DNA from: Bacteroidales bacterium
GTDB lineage: Bacteria > Bacteroidota > Bacteroidia > Bacteroidales > VadinHA17
Length of the DNA stretch: 64,000 nt
NCBI GenBank assembly: GCA_024763075.1
Contig: JANTGF010000010.1
Span: 16,944 to 80,943, forward strand
Direction: 5' to 3'
The translations under genes and the position numbers were made by a program. Below the pieces are notes generated by a model. It was given only the letters and a program-made list of their open reading frames with translations. It made no database searches and was not told the DNA's origin. Positions 9,509 through 19,909 of the stretch are shown here, one piece after another. Positions within the stretch are counted from its first letter, which is position 1; each line of letters opens with the position of its first letter.

Positions 9509-10129
9509 ATGATTATCGTAAATCCGAGACAAAACATGTTCAAAAAACTCACACTTATCTTCCTGCTCACAAGTATCTACACTATTACCAGATATATAGT
9601 ATTCGGAAATGTTTCTCCAATTCAAATGCCTGCTTATCTTTTAAATAAGTCTGTTGCATTGGCAACTGTAATTTTCCTTTTTCTGGCTGCTACTCAAAAC
9701 GGAAAAGATAAGGTTAAGAATATGAAGTTTTGGGGAACTGCATCTTTTCAAAGTGCCCTGATCCATATATTTCTATCGCTTGCCTTGTATTCAAAAGCTT
9801 ATTATCCAAAGTTCTTTGCGGTGAGCAAAATGAACCTGACCGGTGAGCTGGTGCTTATGTTTGGTGTACTGGCTACTTTCTTTTTCTGGCTTGTCCGGAA
9901 TACCCCATCGGATTTTTCCTATAGAAGATGGCTCCGGATATTCTCACTTATAATGATCTCCGGACATCTGGCAGCAATGGGACTGGGAGGCTGGCTGACA
10001 CCGGAGAAATGGCAGGGTGGTTTACCTCCTATCTCCCTGATTGGTTTTACTTTTACTATAATCAGCCTTGTATTCCTGTTTAAAAATAAAGGAATAAACA
10101 TTGTTGCAAACTCAAAAAATGATCAATAA
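9509..10129 (+). CDS. Hypothetical multi-pass membrane protein
   Basis: Several hydrophobic TM segments; start may be the internal ATG at 9536. Confidence 0.7.
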   Translation: MIIVNPRQNMFKKLTLIFLLTSIYTITRYIVFGNVSPIQMPAYLLNKSVALATVIFLFLAATQNGKDKVKNMKFWGTASFQSALIHIFLSLALYSKAYYPKFFAVSKMNLTGELVLMFGVLATFFFWLVRNTPSDFSYRRWLRIFSLIMISGHLAAMGLGGWLTPEKWQGGLPPISLIGFTFTIISLVFLFKNKGINIVANSKNDQ

Positions 10130-10571
10130 AAATAAAATACCTGAAGAACTCATTCCGCTTGTTGAAGAAAAGCTTCACGGACGAACCGATGAAATTAACT
10201 TTCCACCTCCCGTATTTGATACAATGCAAGGGGAAGTAATCGATTACAACATGGAAAAGGAAACTTTAACCTGCAGGTTTCCTGTTTTGCCTGAACATTT
10301 GAACCCTTACGGATACATGCAGGGAGGTATTATAGCCGCCGTGGTTGATAATACAATCGGCCCCCTGAGCTTACTGGTCTCCCCTCCTAACTTTACCCGT
10401 CATATGGAAATGAAATACGGAAAGGTTATTTCTCCTGATATGGGATTTATTTACGTAAAAGCCCGGTTTGTAGAAAAGAAAAAACGGATGTTATATTTTG
10501 AGGCGGTAGTAGAAAACGCAGAAGGAACAAAACTTGCATCTGCCAAATCCATTCACTGGGTAATTGATTAA
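10119..10571 (+). CDS. PaaI-family / hotdog-fold thioesterase
   Basis: 'LNPYGYMQGGIIAAVVDNTIGPLSLLVSPPNFTRHMEMKYGK'. Start chosen at MINKNK; the ORF track starts at 10101. Confidence 0.85.
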   Translation: MINKNKIPEELIPLVEEKLHGRTDEINFPPPVFDTMQGEVIDYNMEKETLTCRFPVLPEHLNPYGYMQGGIIAAVVDNTIGPLSLLVSPPNFTRHMEMKYGKVISPDMGFIYVKARFVEKKKRMLYFEAVVENAEGTKLASAKSIHWVID

Positions 10572-10629
10572 GCCTGGTTCAGTAGAGATAAGAAAAGAAA
10601 ATAAACCTGACTGCTTCTCAGTAACATAA

Positions 10630-10777
10630 TTAGTGTGTGTCCATAAAGTCGAGTGTTTGAACTTTAAAGTTTGAGATCAAGGCGTGAGAGAATTTTAAAC
10701 CGCAGTCCCGAGAATCGGGATGAGGATTTGAAATTTGAACAACAACGCAGATATCGGACTTTAAAGACAAACACTAA
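10630..10777. mobile_element. MITE-like element, about 148 bp, with terminal inverted repeats
   Basis: Left end TTAGTGTGTGTCCATAAAGTC versus reverse complement of right end TTAGTGTTTGTCTTTAAAGTC; internal hairpin CCCGAGAATCGGG; no ORF. Confidence 0.75.
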
Positions 10778-10855
10778 TTAAAGTCAGTTTTTGCCTTTCA
10801 AACAGAATATTGTATATTCGGGAAATGGGATATTTATAAATTCAAGGAAGACATT

Positions 10856-12553
10856 ATGAGACGGATATCAGAGTTCAACGGAATCAGGGTTAAGGCATAT
10901 TCAGGTACAACCGGGGTATTGCTGGCATTTAATGTGGATGATAACAAACGGGAAAAATTGTTGGGTTTTGCAATATCCCGTGAGATACGCAGCGGACGTT
11001 ATGAAGGGAGGATAGGATGGTTGCAGGGAATACTGGATTTTGCAGGTTCAACAAAAGGACGAGGAGAACTGATTGCTACCAATGTTGCGCCAATTCAAAA
11101 ATTCCGGTGGTCGGATTATGCTGTGTATCCCGGGACCAGATATGCCTACACAATTTATCCGGTTTACCGTATGGGTTCTTCACTGATTACTGCCTTTAAC
11201 AGGAGATTTTATCTGGAACAAGGTCCTAAAGTTGAAATAGAAACTCAGAATTTTAAAGGTGAAGATAGCATTATCTTTAATCGTGCTGTTGCCTCGTCCC
11301 AGGCTTTTTCCCGTCGTTTTCCTAAGCTGGACGAGGAAATCCAAAAGGCAAAAGAAGCGGGTACTCTGAGTTCCAAAACCCTGCCCCAAAGGGCATTAAA
11401 CTGGTTGTCAAGGGGACTTGTTGAGCAGATTGAATCATTTATTGAGGAAGCAAAAGATCAAAACTGGGCGCTGGACCTGGCCATTTATGAATATCACCTC
11501 CCACGATTGCACAAAGCTTTGGTAGCAGCCGGTGCACGTGGCGTTAAGATACGGGTATTGTACCATTCCAAAAAGAAAGACCCCGCAACTTCTGAAAATG
11601 AAAAATTACTCCATGATCCGGATATTCCCGGTGTGGAGTTGTTTCCGCGTACCACCACGGCCATTATGCATAATAAATACTTGATATTGAGTAAGGTCGA
11701 ACCAGATGGCAGCTACAAACCCAGAGCTGTATTGGCCGGTTCAACAAACTGGACGGAAAACGGATGTTACCGTCAGGCCAACGTGGTACACATTTCCCGG
11801 ACTCCTGCCATCCTTGAGAATTATTCATCAATGTTTGAAACCCTCATTGCAACAAGAACAAGCCGGAGGTCAACAAAAAGTGCCATAAACAAGTTCAATA
11901 AAATTCCCTCCTATCCTGAGCGTTTTGGCGGATTTTCACCCCGGTCAAACTTTACCGATATTCATGTCATAGCAAATCTTATATCTGATGCCAAACGGGA
12001 TGTCCTTTTTGCTACTGCCTTTAAGCTGCATGAAGAGGTGAGCAGCGCACTTCTTGGATCAGCGGATGATGCCATTCTCAGAATGGGCATTCAGAACTCT
12101 TCCAGTGCGAAAATAACGGGTATTCATCGTGACAGAACGGCTTTATTCACTGCTACGGCTCTCTTACCGGGAGGACTTGAGGGATGGCTAAAAGAGACAA
12201 CGGCAAAACAAAGAGGCAATATCCGTGTTCATACCAAAACGATTGTTACAGATGTAACCTCAGATACACCTTATGTCATTTCCGGTTCCCACAATTTTTC
12301 ATTAAATGCATCAAAAAATAATGACGAGAACTATCTGATTATCAGGAAAGATACAGATGTTGCCGATGTATATTTGTGTGAAATAATGCGGATTTACGAT
12401 CATTACCGGTTTCGCTTCAGTGCAAAAGAAAGAATCAAAGCAGGAAATCCTACAAAACCACCGGCACTCACTGGAGATAACAGCTGGACTGAGGAATATT
12501 TTACTCCCGGAAACCTTAAGAATATGGACAGGATCAGGTTTGCCGGACTATAA
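10856..12553 (+). CDS. Phospholipase D-like domain protein with two HKD-type motifs
   Basis: 'IMHNKYLILSK...VLAGSTNWTENG' and 'RVHTKTIVTDVT...VISGSHNFSLNASKNNDEN'. Confidence 0.9.
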   Translation: MRRISEFNGIRVKAYSGTTGVLLAFNVDDNKREKLLGFAISREIRSGRYEGRIGWLQGILDFAGSTKGRGELIATNVAPIQKFRWSDYAVYPGTRYAYTIYPVYRMGSSLITAFNRRFYLEQGPKVEIETQNFKGEDSIIFNRAVASSQAFSRRFPKLDEEIQKAKEAGTLSSKTLPQRALNWLSRGLVEQIESFIEEAKDQNWALDLAIYEYHLPRLHKALVAAGARGVKIRVLYHSKKKDPATSENEKLLHDPDIPGVELFPRTTTAIMHNKYLILSKVEPDGSYKPRAVLAGSTNWTENGCYRQANVVHISRTPAILENYSSMFETLIATRTSRRSTKSAINKFNKIPSYPERFGGFSPRSNFTDIHVIANLISDAKRDVLFATAFKLHEEVSSALLGSADDAILRMGIQNSSSAKITGIHRDRTALFTATALLPGGLEGWLKETTAKQRGNIRVHTKTIVTDVTSDTPYVISGSHNFSLNASKNNDENYLIIRKDTDVADVYLCEIMRIYDHYRFRFSAKERIKAGNPTKPPALTGDNSWTEEYFTPGNLKNMDRIRFAGL

Positions 12554-12690
12554 TCCTTTTTTCAACAAATTACTACATCTGATTCAAAAACAGGAATTCC
12601 GGGGAATTCTCACACCTGAAAATTATTTTAATCATTGGCAATTTTCATGAAAAAAAATAGTTTAATTTGAAGCAGGATGAACTCGAATAA

Positions 12691-15141
12691 ATGACTAAAG
12701 GGAATAAAATATATATCTTATTGATCTTCTGGCTTTTTGTACTCCGGCTATCCGGCCAGGAGAATCTGATCATTACAGGAAAAATAACCGATCCTTCGGG
12801 TAACCCCCTGTTTCCGGCAGATATTTCCATCCCCGGAACCGGACTGGGTTCTTCCACTTTAGAAGATGGAAGCTTTGAACTTAAAATTCCCTCCAGAGAC
12901 AGCCTTCACCTTGTTATTTCTTTTGTCGGATATGAATCAATAAACATCATACGCTCTGTAAATGGTCTGAGAACACTTGAAATATCATCTGTGCAGCTAA
13001 AACCGGTTGCAAGCAGGCTGGGTGAAGTAGAGGTAACCGGTATAAAAAACCGGGATGATGGTTTTACCAAATTATCCATGAAGGAGGTACAGATCATTCC
13101 AACAGTCTCCGGAAGTGTGGAATCCTACTTGAAAACATTGCCCGGTGTATCCTCCAACAATGAGTTAAGCTCTCAGTATTCAGTGAGGGGAGGTAATTTT
13201 GATGAGAACCTGATCTATATTAACGACATAGAAGTTTACCGGCCCTATCTGATTCAATCAGGCAAACAGGAAGGACTAAGTATCGTTAATTCCGACCTGG
13301 CTTCCACTGTACAGTTTTCAGCCGGTGGTTTTGATGCCTCATTTGGTGATAAAATGTCATCGGTACTTGATATCCGGTACCGGCAACCTACCTCTTTTGG
13401 CGGAGGTTTCAAGCTGAGTTTATTGGGAGGTTCTTTATTTCTGGAAGGGATCAGTAAGAATCATAAATTTACCTGGCTTACCGGTGTTCGTTTTAAAACA
13501 AATCAGTACTTAATTAAAAAACTGGATGTTACAGGTGACTATAAACCCAGATTCGGAGACCTGCAAACGTATCTTACCTATCAGATCAATGATAAATGGA
13601 AAATTGATTTCCTTGGAAATATTGCAGTAAACCAATACAATTTTATTCCGGAAGACAGAAGTACATCTTTTGGGACAGTTACCACAGCGGTACAATTGTA
13701 CGTACTTTTTAACGGGCATGAAACCGACCAGTTCAATACTTATCTCGGTGCCCTTACTGCCACCTACCGCCCCGGTGAGAATTTATCACTGAAATTTATT
13801 ACCAGTGCCTTCCAGACTGTTGAAGAAGTTACTTACGACATTGAAGGTCTCTATTCCCTGAATGAGCTCGACAAGGAAATCGGGTCTGAGAACCTGGGTG
13901 ACAGTATTATGAACATCGGGGTAGGACGCTTTGTCAGTCATGCCCGGAATAATTTTACAGCAAGAGTCATTGCTTTTGACCACAGGGGAAGTTACGTCAT
14001 GGATAAGCGGTCTATGCTACAGTGGGGCATAAAATATCAACTTGAGAATGTTAAGGACAAAACGAATGAATGGGAGATGGTAGATTCTGCAGGTTACTCC
14101 ATTCCTTACGATGGCAAAAAAGTAAATCTTGCGTATCGTTATTATGCTAATAATCAGCTAAATAATGGACGGGCTACCTCTTTTTTGTTGTATCACAGAG
14201 ATTTTTCCCTCGGAAATTCAGATATGATCATGGATGCGGGTGTAAGAACAAATTACTGGAGTTTTAACAAAGAATTTCTGGTCAGTCCACGAGTATCTTT
14301 CACACTTGATCCTAACTGGGAAAAGGATTTTACCTTCAGATTTTCAACAGGTTTTTACTATCAGCCCCCATTCTATAAGGAAATAAAAAACAGACAGGGA
14401 CAAATAAATCCGGATATACAGGCACAAAAATCCACTCATTTTGTACTTGGAAGCATTTATAATTTCAAGGCATGGAACCGGCCATTCCGGTTAACCACAG
14501 ATATTTATTATAAAAATCTGAGTCATCTGAATCCTTATAAGGTTGATAATGTGCGCATCTATTATACTGCTAAGAATAATGCTAAAGGATATTCCACCGG
14601 TATTGAGTTCAAGATCAACGGGGAATTTGTGAAAGGGGTGGAATCCTGGGCAAGTCTTTCAGTTATGCAAACCCGTGAAAAAATTACCGATGCACCTGAG
14701 GGAGAGGAACAACATAATTATTATCCCCGGCCGGCAGATCAACTGGTGAATTTTAGTCTGTTTTTTCAGGATTATTTCCCAAACAATCCAACATTTAAGG
14801 TGTATATGAGCCTGCACTACGGATCGGGTTTGCCTACCAGTCCACCCCAGGATGAAACCAATGAAAATTATTTCAGAATGCCTCCGTACCGGCGGGTTGA
14901 TATTGGCCTTTCGAAAATCCTGAAAGATGAAAACTCTACGATTGGGGACAGGGGGATTTTCAAGAATTTCAAAACAGCCTGGGTGAGTTTTGAGGTATTT
15001 AATTTACTGGGGATTAACAATACCATTTCATATACATGGATAACCACAGTGAATAATATGAACGGAATGGTGAATCAGTTTGCAGTTCCCAACTATCTTA
15101 CTTCCAGGAGGATAAATTTGAAACTTACCACTACGTTTTAA
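12691..15141 (+). CDS. TonB-dependent receptor with N-terminal carboxypeptidase-regulatory-like domain
   Basis: 'GKITDPSGNPLFPADISIPGTGLGSSTLEDGSFELKIP', plug 'LKTLPGVSSNNELSSQYSVRGGNFDENLIYINDIEVYRPYLI', C-terminal beta strands ending in aromatic F. Confidence 0.95.
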   Translation: MTKGNKIYILLIFWLFVLRLSGQENLIITGKITDPSGNPLFPADISIPGTGLGSSTLEDGSFELKIPSRDSLHLVISFVGYESINIIRSVNGLRTLEISSVQLKPVASRLGEVEVTGIKNRDDGFTKLSMKEVQIIPTVSGSVESYLKTLPGVSSNNELSSQYSVRGGNFDENLIYINDIEVYRPYLIQSGKQEGLSIVNSDLASTVQFSAGGFDASFGDKMSSVLDIRYRQPTSFGGGFKLSLLGGSLFLEGISKNHKFTWLTGVRFKTNQYLIKKLDVTGDYKPRFGDLQTYLTYQINDKWKIDFLGNIAVNQYNFIPEDRSTSFGTVTTAVQLYVLFNGHETDQFNTYLGALTATYRPGENLSLKFITSAFQTVEEVTYDIEGLYSLNELDKEIGSENLGDSIMNIGVGRFVSHARNNFTARVIAFDHRGSYVMDKRSMLQWGIKYQLENVKDKTNEWEMVDSAGYSIPYDGKKVNLAYRYYANNQLNNGRATSFLLYHRDFSLGNSDMIMDAGVRTNYWSFNKEFLVSPRVSFTLDPNWEKDFTFRFSTGFYYQPPFYKEIKNRQGQINPDIQAQKSTHFVLGSIYNFKAWNRPFRLTTDIYYKNLSHLNPYKVDNVRIYYTAKNNAKGYSTGIEFKINGEFVKGVESWASLSVMQTREKITDAPEGEEQHNYYPRPADQLVNFSLFFQDYFPNNPTFKVYMSLHYGSGLPTSPPQDETNENYFRMPPYRRVDIGLSKILKDENSTIGDRGIFKNFKTAWVSFEVFNLLGINNTISYTWITTVNNMNGMVNQFAVPNYLTSRRINLKLTTTF

Positions 15142-15179
15142 TTTACAGGTATATAATTGCTGACATGTAAATCCTTTTT

Positions 15180-16010
15180 TGGGGTTTGCCGTTCTATTCC
15201 GACGCTGCATAGCTGTGTTCTTTCTACGGAGCATTTCACTGCGCCGGGTTTCGTATTATATAATTTAACCCCGACTTGAAAGTCGGGGCTATATTACGCC
15301 CTTACAGGGCTGGGAGAATAATTTTGCCAAATAATATACCCAGGATATCGCTCGAATCCTTTCGCGTGATACCATAAACCATGAATAATAATTATTTTAT
15401 TAAATAATCATTTCCATTTAAAATTATCAACAAGACCAGGCAAATCACGTTTAAATTCCCCACCTCGCTGAGGAGGGGTGTCATGACGTATTCTGTTATG
15501 AAGGGGAGGTCCAGCCTGTGCGCAGGCCGGTTATCCCATCCGCTGCCGCTACCGCGCGAATCATTCGCGTGGTATTGTTTTCCATATACTACACTGGATT
15601 GTCCGGAGACGAATACAGATGTTACAATTGAAAAAGTTTTTCAATCTGGCGCTGCATTTCATAATTCTTTTACCAGGCATTTCATTGCGCCGGTTTTTCG
15701 TGTTTGCTTATACAACCCCGATGAAAGTCGGGGCTAAATTAAAATGCCCTTTCAGGGCCGAAAACATCCGGTATATCGCGCGAATACTTTCGTGTGATAC
15801 GATAAACCATGAATAATAAATATTTAACTAAAGAGTTATTTCCCATAAAATTATCCACCCCCGCTACCGCGTGAATTCTTCGCGTGGTATTGTTCTACAT
15901 ACCACACGCCGGAATGTCCGGTGATGAATACAGGTGCTACAATTGAAAAAATGTAACCCCGACTTGAAAGTCGGGGCTATAATATTACGCCTTTACAGGA
16001 CTGAATGCAG
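15180..16010 (+). repeat. Composite multi-hairpin repeat, locus I (about 2.5 iterations)
   Basis: Ordered modules: gcgctgcat...cattgcgccgg, CCCCGACTTGAAAGTCGGGG (15269-15288), GCCCTTACAGGGC, CCCCACCT..AGGAGGGG, gtcatgacg.., GCCTGTGCGCAGGC, TACCGCGCGAA..TTCGCGTGGTA (from 15550 and 15865), then repeated. Confidence 0.85.
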
Positions 16011-16079
16011 CAAATTTGTTTATTATATACGTACAACTACCACCATTTTTTCACAATCTAAGCGGAGTAATTATTTTAA

Positions 16080-17702
16080 TTATTTTTCTGAAAGCATATT
16101 GTTTATCACCTTCATCTCTGACAAAGGTTCAAAATCCGTTTTGTTTACCCAACCGGCCCGTGGATTTTCACCTTTCATGAAGCGGTTATAAAAATCCCGC
16201 TCGTTTTTATTGGCTGAAAGATATTCATCAAACAGGTGACCCTGTCCGAACATCCTCGGGTCTTTTTGGTCTTTTAGTTCTTTTATCAGTTGGGCTTCCA
16301 GTGTTTCAGCCTGTTTCTCAAATTCAGGTTTATTTATAAGGTTTATCATGCAATCCGGGTCATCTTTTATGTTGTACAGTTCTTTTCCCACACGATTGCC
16401 AAAACACAGATCCCAGTATGATGTATGGCCTTTTTCACGACGGTCAGATAAAATAAATGACTTCGTCGGGCTGCCGTCACAGTTAAGGTAACCGGTAAGT
16501 GGATCACCGGAGGGCCAGCGTGAAGTTTCAAAATTGATCACAAACAGAAAGTCCCCTTTTCTTATCCCACGAATGGGATATCCCCAATCATCGGGACGGC
16601 CAACATCATGCCGCTCTTTCCCTATCAGCACATGATCTCTTTCAGGTGAAATAACCTCACCATCTTTTGAAAAAAGAATATCAGTAAGACTTTTTCCCTC
16701 AATGGGTTTCATTTGAGAAGCCGCCTGTTCCACGCCTGCCAGCTCCAGAAAGGTCGGGGCAAAGTCAATAAAACTCACGAAATCCCGGATGAGCCTGCCC
16801 GGTTTTTTAATGCCGTTTTTCCACATGATGGCCAATGGCAGGTGATTTGAGTACTCATAAGCCTGACCTTTTATTCTGGGGAATGGCATCCCGTTGTCGG
16901 CTGTAACAACAATAATGGTATTCTCCAGCAATCCTCTCTCTTCCAGTACAGCCAGCATTTTTGCCAGATGGGAATCAAAATATTCAATCTCATAAGCATA
17001 ATCCAGCATATCTGTCCTGATCGTATCATTATCCGGCCAGAAGGCATATACCCTGTCTATTTCACTTATTTTCTTATTCCCTTTTTGGATCCCGCTTCCA
17101 TATTCATAACTTCGGTGTGGTTCAAAGCCACCGTACCAGAAACAAAAAGGTTTTCCTTCGGGATTATCGTCCAGGAAATCAATAAAGTTGGCAGCGTAAT
17201 CAATTTTGGAAATTCCTCTCGTTGGCGGGTTTAGTTTCTTTTCATTGTATGCTTTCCCGAGTACCGGGCGTTTCTTCCCTTCGTTGGTTAAAGCCACAAC
17301 CGGAGCCAGTCCTTTTGCCGTATAACCGGTATGGTAACCTTTTTCATCCAGGGTTTCCGCGTAAGTTCTGAATTTGGTTGGGAACAGGCACCAGTGATTA
17401 GCCGCCGCCTCCAGTTGCCAGGAATTCCGTCCTGTCAAGATACAGGAACGCGAAGGTGCACATTTTGCATTGGGTGTATATGCATTTGCAAAAAGCAAAC
17501 CCTCTTCAGCAACACGATCAAAAGCCGGGGTATTCACCCAATCGCATCCGTAGGCACCCATATGCTGAAAAGTGGCATCATCGGCAATACAAAAAAGAAT
17601 ATTTGGTTGGGAGACTTTGGTTTTTTTGTTCTGTGAGCAGGAAGAAAACAAAACAATAATACACAATAATAAAAATATTTTTATTACTCTTATATATCTC
17701 AT
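16080..17702 (-). CDS. Sulfatase (lipoprotein)
   Basis: '[10 protein letters not shown]' lipobox; '[32 protein letters not shown]', formylglycine motif CAPSR ('[14 protein letters not shown]'), '[12 protein letters not shown]'. Confidence 0.95.
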   Translation of the reverse strand: MRYIRVIKIFLLLCIIVLFSSCSQNKKTKVSQPNILFCIADDATFQHMGAYGCDWVNTPAFDRVAEEGLLFANAYTPNAKCAPSRSCILTGRNSWQLEAAANHWCLFPTKFRTYAETLDEKGYHTGYTAKGLAPVVALTNEGKKRPVLGKAYNEKKLNPPTRGISKIDYAANFIDFLDDNPEGKPFCFWYGGFEPHRSYEYGSGIQKGNKKISEIDRVYAFWPDNDTIRTDMLDYAYEIEYFDSHLAKMLAVLEERGLLENTIIVVTADNGMPFPRIKGQAYEYSNHLPLAIMWKNGIKKPGRLIRDFVSFIDFAPTFLELAGVEQAASQMKPIEGKSLTDILFSKDGEVISPERDHVLIGKERHDVGRPDDWGYPIRGIRKGDFLFVINFETSRWPSGDPLTGYLNCDGSPTKSFILSDRREKGHTSYWDLCFGNRVGKELYNIKDDPDCMINLINKPEFEKQAETLEAQLIKELKDQKDPRMFGQGHLFDEYLSANKNERDFYNRFMKGENPRAGWVNKTDFEPLSEMKVINNMLSEK

Positions 17703-18395
17703 AATGTTTATTATATCTAATTTTACTCAATGATTACTTTAAGCCTTCATTCAATACTTATCCTGGTTTTTTCCTCCAAATGCTTTTAAACAATAAAGAT
17801 AATTAAATGTTTCACATCTGCAGAAATTTAATCATGCTCATTTTACAATAATTGTTGCCTTAATATTTTGGTAATTGTGAAAAAAGTAGTACTTATGCAA
17901 CAACACCAGTTATGGTAGATTAGGTTGCATGATCGAAATATTAGTTGGTAAATTCGGACTGAAGCCCAAAAATATAGCGAGCTTATAATCTCAGGCTCAA
18001 ATCAGAAGTTTTATGGTATATCGCAAAGGAGATATAGCTTGGAAAATTAGTTTTACCAACCTTGTTCTCATAAAGCTTTTGCGCATCGCCTTCGACAAGC
18101 CTATGGCGGCCGATGGGTTGTGAAGCTCATCTCTTTGGTCTTTGGTTTATGAATTTTCTTACGATCAAATTTTACCAGGAGATTGGAGGTTTTGATATAC
18201 CCCAAATTTGGTCCTGATTTGTGGGTATAAATCGGAGGTTAATTCCAGAATCCTGTTGGTCGGTACTCAATTTCCTTTCATCTGTCCATCGAGCAACTTT
18301 CCCCGATTTGGCAGGATCCATGCAGTTCACTTATTCCTGAATGAATAAAGTGGATTCATCTACCTTATTAAAAACAACAAACTTTATAAGCTGGC

Positions 18396-19862
18396 TTAAT
18401 TTCTGGGCGGCTTGGGTTTATTAATATTATGATCTTTCATATACAACTCTTTGTCATATATTTTCCCACCAACCGGCTCGTTATATGCCTCGAAAGCATA
18501 TTTTACCAGTTTCGTGAGTTGTCCAGGATTATCATCAGCCAGATTTTTCGTTTCTACAGGATCATTTTTCAGATTATACAACTCCCATTCAACGTCCTTC
18601 CCATCCTTCTTTTTATCCGGCACCTTAACAGCTTTCCAGTCACCCGATCTCACTGCCCAATGCCTGTCTGCCGTCCAAAACATGTATTCATGTTCTTTCT
18701 GCTTCCCCTCACCTGTTAGTGTTGGCAATATGGATAAACCATCACAATCATCAGGTATTTTAACATTTACTATATCAGCAATGGTAGCCATTACATCAGG
18801 GAAGTACCAAACAAAATCACTTTGGGAACCCGGTTTAATTTTACCCGGCCAACGCACTACCATCGGAATTTTGAGACCTCCTTCGTATACATTTCCCTTT
18901 CCGCCCCTGAATACCAGGCCTGTTTCGGGATTCATATTCGGACCAAAAATACCGTATGGAAACTCATCACTTTTAAAGTAACGCTGCCCCCCATTATCCC
19001 CGCATACAAAAACAATGGTGTTTTCATCAATATTAAGCTCTTTTAAAAGTTTAAATATTTCTCCAATTTGTCTGTCCGCTTTATAAAGCAATGCGGCATA
19101 ACGATTGGCATCATCTTTTCGCCATGAATGTTGAACTTTCCATGGTTTATCTTTAAAATGAAGATACGAAGGGTCATCTTCATCAATTCCCCATAATCCG
19201 TGAGGAGGTGTCCAGGGGAGGTAGCAGAAAAATGTTTTGCCGGCATTATCTCTTATAAACTTAACTGATTCTTCAAATATTTTATTCTGAGCCTGTGTTT
19301 TGCCTTTGTAATAGTAACCCTCATTGCCTTCAAGCATTACCTCCTTACTGTTTTTTATCAGATATTCCGGAAAATAACTGTGGGCATGCACCTGGTCGTA
19401 ATAACCAAAAAATATATCAAACCCGTGAGTTTCCGGGACCCCGAAAGTTCCACGATTTCCAATACCCCATTTACCAAATCCACCTGTTGTATATCCTGCG
19501 TTTTTCAACATTGAAGCAATCGTTTCTTCGTCAGACCGTATTGGTAACCCACCCGAATTCCCACGAACACTGGTATGGCCCATATGTTTTCCTGTCATTA
19601 AACAGGCCCGGGTTGGTGCACATACGGTAGCTCCTGCATAGGCATTTGTAAAAATCATCCCTTCCCCGGCCATTTTATCTATATTGGGTGTTTCCAGCTT
19701 CTTATTCCCCATGTAAGAGGGTTCAAAATAGCCCATTTCATCCAGCATAATATAAATGATATTTGGTTTCTCTTTTTCTTTCTGAACCGTTGTTGAACAG
19801 GAAAGAGATACCATAAGTGTAATTGCTGCTCCAATAATCATTAAACTCAGGACTTTTTTCAT
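18396..19862 (-). CDS. Arylsulfatase-like sulfatase (lipoprotein)
   Basis: 'PNIIYIMLDEMGYFEPSYMGNKKLETPNIDKMAGEG', CAPTR motif 'ATVCAPTRACLMTGKHMGHTSVRGN', 'VFVCGDNGGQ'. Confidence 0.95.
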   Translation of the reverse strand: MKKVLSLMIIGAAITLMVSLSCSTTVQKEKEKPNIIYIMLDEMGYFEPSYMGNKKLETPNIDKMAGEGMIFTNAYAGATVCAPTRACLMTGKHMGHTSVRGNSGGLPIRSDEETIASMLKNAGYTTGGFGKWGIGNRGTFGVPETHGFDIFFGYYDQVHAHSYFPEYLIKNSKEVMLEGNEGYYYKGKTQAQNKIFEESVKFIRDNAGKTFFCYLPWTPPHGLWGIDEDDPSYLHFKDKPWKVQHSWRKDDANRYAALLYKADRQIGEIFKLLKELNIDENTIVFVCGDNGGQRYFKSDEFPYGIFGPNMNPETGLVFRGGKGNVYEGGLKIPMVVRWPGKIKPGSQSDFVWYFPDVMATIADIVNVKIPDDCDGLSILPTLTGEGKQKEHEYMFWTADRHWAVRSGDWKAVKVPDKKKDGKDVEWELYNLKNDPVETKNLADDNPGQLTKLVKYAFEAYNEPVGGKIYDKELYMKDHNINKPKPPRN

Positions 19863-19909
19863 AAGTATTTATTTATATTGCAAATCAGGAGTTGGAAACT
19901 TTCCCATCA

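Noticed and set aside
12691-15141. SusC of a canonical SusCD pair
   Set aside because: Has a TonB plug and carboxypeptidase-like domain, but no SusD-like gene follows; called only as a TonB-dependent receptor.
15180-16010. CRISPR or attachment-site cluster
   Set aside because: Repeated unit is ~315 bp of different hairpins without short repeat/spacer alternation; no cas or integrase genes.
15483-16191. ORFs 15483..15737, 15619..15816 and 15934..16191
   Set aside because: Translations of composite-repeat locus I; the last also runs antisense into the sulfatase gene. No independent coding evidence.
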